This document shows, one piece after another, positions 59,603-64,000 of a stretch of 64,000 nucleotides of DNA (position 1 is the stretch's first letter; the number at the start of each line of letters is the position of its first letter). The translations under genes and the position numbers were made by a program. Source of the stretch: Ramlibacter tataouinensis (GTDB taxonomy: Bacteria; Pseudomonadota; Gammaproteobacteria; Burkholderiales; Burkholderiaceae_C). The notes below the pieces were generated by a model. That model saw nothing but the letters and a program-made list of their open reading frames with translations, ran no database searches and was not told the DNA's origin. Location: the NCBI RefSeq assembly GCF_001580455.1, contig NZ_CP010951.1, positions 3,931,001 through 3,995,000 on the forward strand. The letters run 5' to 3'.

Positions 59603-60940
59603 ATGGACGTCGCGATCTGGGCACTGCTGGCCGGCGCGCTGCTGATCTTCATGGCCTTGGGCGGCAGCGTGCTCGCGCGCCTGCCGCTGTCCACCGCGAT
59701 GATCTACCTGGGCTTCGGCATGCTCGCCGGCCCCTGGGTGTTCGACCTGATGCGCGTGGACCTGCGCGAGCACACGCACGCGCTGGAGCGCATGGCCGAA
59801 GCCGCGGTGCTGGTGTCGCTGTTCACCGCCGGCCTGAAACTCGGCCCCGCCTTCCGCGATCGCCGCTGGGTCCTGCCGCTGCGTCTGGCGGTCGTGGCGA
59901 TGGTGGCGACGGTGCTGGTGATCGCGGCGCTGGCGCACTTCTTTCTCGGCCTGCCGTGGGGCGCCGGCATCCTGCTGGGCGGCATCCTCGCGCCGACTGA
60001 CCCGGTGCTCGCTTCCGACGTGCAGGTCATGCACCCGAAGGATCGCGACAGCCTGCGCTTCGCATTGACGGGCGAGGGCGGGCTCAACGACGGCACCGCA
60101 TTTCCCTTCGTGCTGCTCGGGCTGGGGCTGATGGGCCTGCACGACCTCGGGCCATCCGGCTGGCGCTGGCTGCTGGTGGACGGTGTGTGGGCCTGCCTGG
60201 CCGGGCCGGTGGTGGGCGCATTCGCCGGGCTCGCCGTGGGCCGGCTGGTGCTGTACTTGCGCCGCGTGCACAAGGAGGCGGTGGGGCTGGACGACTTCCT
60301 GGCGATGGGGCTGCTCGCGCTGACCTATGGCATCGCGACGATCGCCCATGTCAACAGCTTCCTGGCGGTGTTCGCTGCCGGCATTGCCCTGCGCTACCTG
60401 GAGCAATCCGAGAGCGCGGGGTCGGACAGCCAGCAGGCCGTGCAGCGCGCCGCCGCGCAATCCGACGGCTCGCTCGCCCAGGCCGTTGCCGTCGATCCGC
60501 TGCATGCGCCGGCGTACATGGCGCATGCGGTCATGAGCTTCAACGAGCAACTGGAGCGCGTCGGCGAGATGGCGGTGGTGGTCGCGATCGGCGCGCTGCT
60601 CTGGTCCGTGCACTGGCAGGGCGCGGGTTGGTGGTTCGTGCCGGCCCTGTTGCTGCTGGTGAGGCCGTTGGTGGTCTCGCTGAGCCTGCGGCGCACGCAC
60701 GTGTCGCGCACCCAGCGCGGGCTGATCGGCTGGTTCGGCATCCGTGGGGTCGGGTCGCTTTTCTACCTGATGTATGCGATGAACCACGGGCTGTCCGGGT
60801 CCCTCGCCGACCAGATTGCCGGCCTGACGCTGGCTGTCGTGGTTGCTTCCATCCTGGTGCACGGCATTTCGGTGACGCCGCTGATGGCCGCGTACGAGCG
60901 GCGCCGCACGCGCGGCGCGCGCACTTCGCGCAAGCGCTGA
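59603..60940 (+). CDS. CPA1-type sodium/proton antiporter
   Basis: 445 residues with about 12 membrane segments. GGILAPTDPVLASDVQV and GEGGLNDGTAFPFV are the ion-binding region (an unwound-helix TDP and ND pair of NhaP/CPA1). The segment YLGFGMLAGPWVFDL is the dimer-interface start. A His/Arg-containing loop and the final helices around GWFGIRGVGSLFYLMYAM complete the fold. It exchanges Na+ or K+ for H+ across the inner membrane. A hydrophilic loop (about residues 270-300) is longer than usual. It follows the hydrolase gene by 38 bases. Confidence 0.88.
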   Translation: MDVAIWALLAGALLIFMALGGSVLARLPLSTAMIYLGFGMLAGPWVFDLMRVDLREHTHALERMAEAAVLVSLFTAGLKLGPAFRDRRWVLPLRLAVVAMVATVLVIAALAHFFLGLPWGAGILLGGILAPTDPVLASDVQVMHPKDRDSLRFALTGEGGLNDGTAFPFVLLGLGLMGLHDLGPSGWRWLLVDGVWACLAGPVVGAFAGLAVGRLVLYLRRVHKEAVGLDDFLAMGLLALTYGIATIAHVNSFLAVFAAGIALRYLEQSESAGSDSQQAVQRAAAQSDGSLAQAVAVDPLHAPAYMAHAVMSFNEQLERVGEMAVVVAIGALLWSVHWQGAGWWFVPALLLLVRPLVVSLSLRRTHVSRTQRGLIGWFGIRGVGSLFYLMYAMNHGLSGSLADQIAGLTLAVVVASILVHGISVTPLMAAYERRRTRGARTSRKR

Positions 60941-61013
60941 GATCCGCAGCGTCGAGCTCGAGGTCGGACAACACAGACTCGGCGTTGCGACAGCCGAGCG
61001 CTGCCTCTGCGCT

Positions 61014-61069
61014 TGTCCTACACGCATCTACAGTGGCTGCCGACAAGGCCCGGACGTGGTCTGCCTAGA
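61014..61069 (+). promoter_or_regulatory. Three-block promoter-like motif, copy 2
   Basis: TGTCCTACA (61014) followed by CGCATC, GCCGACA (61039) and CCTAGA (61064). 15 of the first 16 bases and both later blocks are identical to the copy at 57487, with the same spacing, while the sequences between differ. It ends 66 bases before the ATG of the small lipoprotein gene. Confidence 0.6.
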
Positions 61070-61135
61070 GTGACCACAGGGCAGTCGCGGCTGCCCTTAG
61101 TGACTTGTGAACCACACAACCTCAAGGAGTTCCTG

Positions 61136-61396
61136 ATGAAAACGACTCTGACCAAATCCGCCACCGCGGCACTGGCTGTCTTTGCTGCCCTCGCGCTGAG
61201 CGCGTGCGACAAGGGTGGCGGCGCCGGTGGCACGGCGGGCTCGGGCGGTGGAACGGGCGCGACCGGCTCGTCGAGCACCAGCCCCTCGGGCGCCGGCGGC
61301 GGCACGTCGGGCTCTGCGAGCGGCGGCACAAGCGGTTCGGGCACCAGCAGCGGCGGCGTGACCGGCTCCACCGGCGCCACGACTTCCACGAAGTAG
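61136..61396 (+). CDS. Small Gly/Ser/Thr-rich lipoprotein
   Basis: 86 residues. Signal peptide ending in ALALSAC (lipobox, Cys about residue 25). The mature part is nearly all Gly, Ser and Thr with few other residues, so it is disordered and hydrophilic. GGAG lies 8 bases before the ATG. A three-block motif is 66 bases upstream. Probably an envelope-attached, stress-linked protein of unknown function. Confidence 0.75.
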   Translation: MKTTLTKSATAALAVFAALALSACDKGGGAGGTAGSGGGTGATGSSSTSPSGAGGGTSGSASGGTSGSGTSSGGVTGSTGATTSTK

Positions 61397-61517
61397 TGCC
61401 CGTGCGTGCGATGGCCCTGGGCCTGGCGACTTGCCTGTCGCTGGGTCTGGCGGCCTCGCGGCGGCCAATCGGTGCCGGTGGGGAACCGTTGGGGCGCCTC
61501 AGGCAACGCAGCGGTGC

Positions 61518-62408
61518 CTAGGGACCCTTGGCCACGGGCCGCGACGGGTCGCTGCACCACTCGCTCCAGCTTCCCGCATAAAGCGCGGTCGGCGCAAAGC
61601 CGGCGACTTCCATGGCCAGCAGATTGGGCACGGCGCTCACGCCGCTGCCGCAGTGGTGAACCACGGTGGCAGCGTCGCGTCCTGCGAGCAGCTGTTCGAA
61701 CTCGGTCCGCAGCTGCGCGGCCGGCTTGAAGAGGCCGCCTGCCGCCATGTTCTCGTTCCAGGGCCGGTTCAGCGCGCCGGGGATGTGGCCGGCGACCGGG
61801 TCGAGCGGCTCGACTTCGCCGCGAAAGCGCGCGGCCGCGCGCCCGTCGATCACGGTCTGGCGCCCGTCCTCGAGGTGCGCCAGCACGTCCCGCGTGCCCA
61901 CCAGCCGGCGCAGCGCCGGGCCCAGCGTGAAGTTGGACTGGAAATGCGCCGGTTCGTCGCCCTGGGCGAGTTCGCCGCCGGCGGCCACCCAGGCGGCCAG
62001 GCCGCCGTCAAGCACCGCTACCGCCTCGTGCCCGGCCCACTTGAGCATCCACCAGAGGCGCCCGCAATAGCCGTTGTCGTTGCGGTCGTAGACGACCGCC
62101 TGCATGTCGTTGGCGAAGCCCACCCTCGAGAGCCACATCGCGAATTTCTCGCGGCTGGGCAAAGGGTGGCGGCCACCCGAGGCCGCATCGCTGTGCGGGC
62201 GAACCCTGCCGTCCGGCCCCACCACGCCCATGTCGCTCAGCGCAGTGTCCAGGTTGGCGTACACCGCACCGGGAATGTGCGAGCGGCGCCAGGCCTCTTC
62301 CCCGGCGGTCGGGCTGGCGAGGTCGAAGCTGCAATCGAAGACCATCAGGCGCTCGCCGGTTTGTCGCAGGTCCTTGAGCTGTTCGGCCGAAACGAGTGTG
62401 GTGTGCAT
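61518..62408 (-). CDS. Sulfurtransferase, two-domain rhodanese (SseA-like)
   Basis: 296 residues with two rhodanese domains. The first (residues about 1-145) has RLMVFDCSFDL and SHIPGAVYANL. The catalytic Cys is in the second, HHCGSGVSAVPNLLAME (about residue 245); CGSGVS is close to the CGSGVTA of 3-mercaptopyruvate sulfurtransferase rather than CRxGxT of thiosulfate:cyanide enzymes. It moves sulfane sulfur from 3-mercaptopyruvate to an acceptor. A GATAAT is 7 bases before the ATG on the reverse strand, another near-leaderless candidate. Confidence 0.88.
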   Translation of the reverse strand: MHTTLVSAEQLKDLRQTGERLMVFDCSFDLASPTAGEEAWRRSHIPGAVYANLDTALSDMGVVGPDGRVRPHSDAASGGRHPLPSREKFAMWLSRVGFANDMQAVVYDRNDNGYCGRLWWMLKWAGHEAVAVLDGGLAAWVAAGGELAQGDEPAHFQSNFTLGPALRRLVGTRDVLAHLEDGRQTVIDGRAAARFRGEVEPLDPVAGHIPGALNRPWNENMAAGGLFKPAAQLRTEFEQLLAGRDAATVVHHCGSGVSAVPNLLAMEVAGFAPTALYAGSWSEWCSDPSRPVAKGP

Positions 62409-62415
62409 ACGGCAA

Positions 62416-62421
62416 ATTATC
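62416..62421 (-). promoter_or_regulatory. -10-like GATAAT before the sulfurtransferase gene
   Basis: GATAAT matches TATAAT at 5 of 6 positions and is 7 bases before the ATG at 62408. The -35 is weak. Confidence 0.4.
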
Positions 62422-62463
62422 GGTGGATCGGCGATCGGGAACTGCCCCGCAACTCCAGCGGGG

Positions 62464-63363
62464 CTAGTGCTCTTCGGCGGGCGCATCGGGCGCGGCCCGC
62501 GCACGCAGCACCGTGGCCGCGATGCCGCTGGCCAGGATGAGGGCGATGCCGGCCCAGCCGAGCAGGGGGATGCTGTCGCCGAACAGCGTGATGCTGTAGA
62601 TCGCGCCGAAGACGATGCCGAAGTACTGCAGGCAGGCCACCACCAGGGTGGCGCCATGGCTGTAGGCCCGGGTCATGCAGAGCTGTCCGAGCGAGGCGAG
62701 CACGCCGACCGGCAGCAACCACAGCGCATTCATCCAGTCCCAGTCCGACACGCCCAGCGCCAGCATGCCCAGCCCGCCCGCCACCGCCGAACCGACGGCG
62801 AAGTAGAAGACGGTGCGCGTCTCCGGCTCGCCGATCTTTCCCAGCGCCATCACCTGCATGTAGGCGAATGCGGCCGTGAGTCCCGACATCAGCCCCACCA
62901 CGCCGGCGAACACCTGGTTCTGGTCGATGGTGGGACGCAGCATCATGACCACCCCGGCGAAACCGGCCAGCACGGCCAGCGCCAGCGGTCCCTGCCGCGC
63001 CGGCAGCGCGTCGCCGCGGCCTGGGTTCCAGGCGATGAGCGCGCCGCCCACCAGGAAGGCCGCGATCCACACGCTGCTCATGTAGTTGAGCGTCATCGCG
63101 GTGGCCAGGGGCAGCCGGGCGATCGCGTAGAACCACGCGCCCAGCGAGATGACGCCGATCACGCTGCGCCAGGCGTGCATCATCGGATAGCGGGTGCCCA
63201 GCGTCACGCCCTGGCGGCGCGCCAGCAGCCACAGGAACAGCATGCCCAGCAGACCGCGATAGAACACCAGCTCCGCGCTGTTGAACGACGCCGAGGCGTA
63301 CTTGACGCATACCGCCATGGTCGCGAAGAACAGCGATCCGGCCACCATCCACAGCGCTTGCAT
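62464..63363 (-). CDS. DMT family transporter (EamA)
   Basis: 299 residues with ten membrane segments and two EamA repeats, one about residues 1-140 and one about 155-290. Repeat landmarks are LFFATMAVCVKYASASF and VFYRGLLGML in the first and TAAFAYMQVMALGKIGEPE and SHGATLVVACLQYFGIVFG in the second. These proteins export amino acids or metabolites; the substrate is unknown. The start codon is directly adjacent to the inverted-repeat element (3 bases). Confidence 0.88.
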   Translation of the reverse strand: MQALWMVAGSLFFATMAVCVKYASASFNSAELVFYRGLLGMLFLWLLARRQGVTLGTRYPMMHAWRSVIGVISLGAWFYAIARLPLATAMTLNYMSSVWIAAFLVGGALIAWNPGRGDALPARQGPLALAVLAGFAGVVMMLRPTIDQNQVFAGVVGLMSGLTAAFAYMQVMALGKIGEPETRTVFYFAVGSAVAGGLGMLALGVSDWDWMNALWLLPVGVLASLGQLCMTRAYSHGATLVVACLQYFGIVFGAIYSITLFGDSIPLLGWAGIALILASGIAATVLRARAAPDAPAEEH

Positions 63364-63366
63364 CGT

Positions 63367-63633
63367 TAGGGCCTGTTAACGCTATGGGAGGGCTCGCGCC
63401 GGTGGCTGGCAGGCTGCAGGGCTAGGCGCGGCCGAGGCCGTGTGCTCGTGCACACAACGAGGCCGCAACGACGCCCTGCGGCCTGCCAGCCACCGGCCCG
63501 AAGGGTGACCCAGGAAACGGGCGCCCTCGGCGTTGCAAATGCTCGCCGGGGTCCCACCCCGGCTGTGCTTTGCGCCTTGATGGCGCCCGTTTCTTGGGTC
63601 ACGCGAGTCCTCCCATAGCGTTAACAGGCCCTA
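63367..63633. mobile_element. Structured inverted-repeat element, MITE-like
   Basis: A 267-base element framed by a perfect 25-bp inverted repeat (63367-63391 and 63609-63633). Inside are a second pair of 17 bp (63398-63414 with 63481-63497), a third of 21 bp with one mismatch (63505-63525 with 63582-63602), and small hairpins GTGTGC-TCGT-GCACAC and GCCGGGG-TCCCA-CCCCGGC. It exactly fills the space between the leuD-like stop and the DMT transporter start. It has no transposase, so it fits a non-autonomous element or a large RNA structure. A 78-codon reading frame inside is a by-product. Confidence 0.75.
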
Positions 63634-63634
63634 C

Positions 63635-64000
63635 CTATTTCTCGAGGGTTTTCTTGAGCCAGGGCTGGCAGGCCAGGCGGCCGGCTTCGAATTCGGCGAT
63701 GCGCTCGCGCTGCGCCAGGGTTGCGCCGATCCAGTCCACGTCGCGCGTGAGCAGCAGGCGTTCGCGCGGGGTCAGCGAGAAATGAAATCGCGCCGGGCCG
63801 GCCTCGAGCACGCCCGCTTCGATGTCGAGCAAGGCCCGCACCGGCTGCGCAACGCCCATGGCGAACAGCGCGTCGACCTCGCCGGCCGCCAGCACGATGG
63901 CCGCCACGCCGTTCAGGGCGCAGTTCTGCCGGAAGATGTCGCCGAAGCTGGGGGCGACCACGGCCTTGAAGCCGTAGTCGCGCAGTGCCCATACCGCATG
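63635..64000 (-). CDS. leuD: 3-isopropylmalate dehydratase small-subunit-like protein, partial
   Basis: Only the C-terminal 121 codons are in the window; the gene continues past 64000. The visible start reads HAVWALRDYGFKAVVAPSF, matching the substrate loop (REHAPWAL-type) of the aconitase swivel domain, then GDIFRQNCALNGVAAIVL. The length after this point fits LeuD-type small subunits. It should pair with a large Fe-S subunit encoded beyond the window, isomerising isopropylmalate or a related acid. Whether it is the leucine pathway enzyme or a paralogue cannot be decided from this fragment. Confidence 0.78.
   Translation of the reverse strand, partial: HAVWALRDYGFKAVVAPSFGDIFRQNCALNGVAAIVLAAGEVDALFAMGVAQPVRALLDIEAGVLEAGPARFHFSLTPRERLLLTRDVDWIGATLAQRERIAEFEAGRLACQPWLKKTLEK

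Noticed and set aside
63366..63602. 78-codon reverse frame inside the inverted-repeat element
   Set aside because: It spans hairpin arms, has no ribosome site and no recognisable domain. Better explained as a by-product of the GC-rich palindromes.

Overview
The window is one contiguous piece of a high-GC betaproteobacterial chromosome. Gene families and neighbourhoods (thrB type II next to a DUF2782 gene and polA, a BPSS1780-type membrane protein, DUF4019, DUF4142, a Burkholderiales-type Tad locus) point to Burkholderiales, most likely a relative of Ramlibacter or Variovorax. That placement is inferred from gene content, not from a marker gene. No rRNA, CRISPR array, prophage or transposase gene was seen.

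Layout. 1-4449: a reverse operon of DUF2760 and two Hsp70-like ATPases, the second cut by the window edge. 4673-6094: a two-gene unit with a DUF3883 protein. 6222-7434: a BamE-like lipoprotein, a tautomerase and two tRNAs (Lys-CTT, Ala-CGC). 7468-12470: catabolic and housekeeping enzymes (PhyH dioxygenase plus SAF oxidoreductase, alpha/beta hydrolase, GMP reductase). 12504-14897: uvrD-type helicase. 14881-20695: five tightly coupled genes that match the mycobacterial decaprenyl-phosphoryl-arabinose (DPA) pathway in content and order. 20963-26704: FecR-like protein, BPSS1780 protein, thrB and DUF2782, with polA divergent. 26767-33150: a lower-GC glycoconjugate island. 33383-49588: a small inhibitor-like lipoprotein, a lipid-linked-sugar module, then a complete-looking Tad pilus operon except for tadD. 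49836-62408: a LuxR regulator, a ZIP transporter, stress and envelope proteins, a LexA-controlled helicase/DUF72 pair, a phosphatase, hydrolase, antiporter and sulfurtransferase. 62464-64000: a DMT transporter, a structured inverted-repeat element and a partial leuD-like gene.

How the parts fit. Three separate sets of genes look built to make a polyprenyl-phosphate-linked sugar, move it across the inner membrane and hand it to a periplasmic acceptor: the DPA cluster (HAD-UbiA, GtrA, DprE1, DprE2, GT-C), the island at 26767-33150 (GT2, GtrA, nucleotidyltransferase, flippase-kinase fusion, HAD phosphatase, GT-C) and the module directly behind tadC (GT-C, methyltransferase, SMR-type flippase, GT2). 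The last one starts 2 bases after tadC, so a glycosylated Tad pilus is a reasonable hypothesis.

Regulatory signals readable from sequence include a perfect CTGT-N8-ACAG LexA box between the DUF72 and helicase genes, two copies of a three-block promoter-like motif with identical 25/25-base spacing ahead of two small stress-type genes, five genes with a -10-like hexamer 5-7 bases before the start codon (leaderless mRNAs likely), three good intrinsic terminators, and a 14-bp hairpin just after the flp pilin gene.
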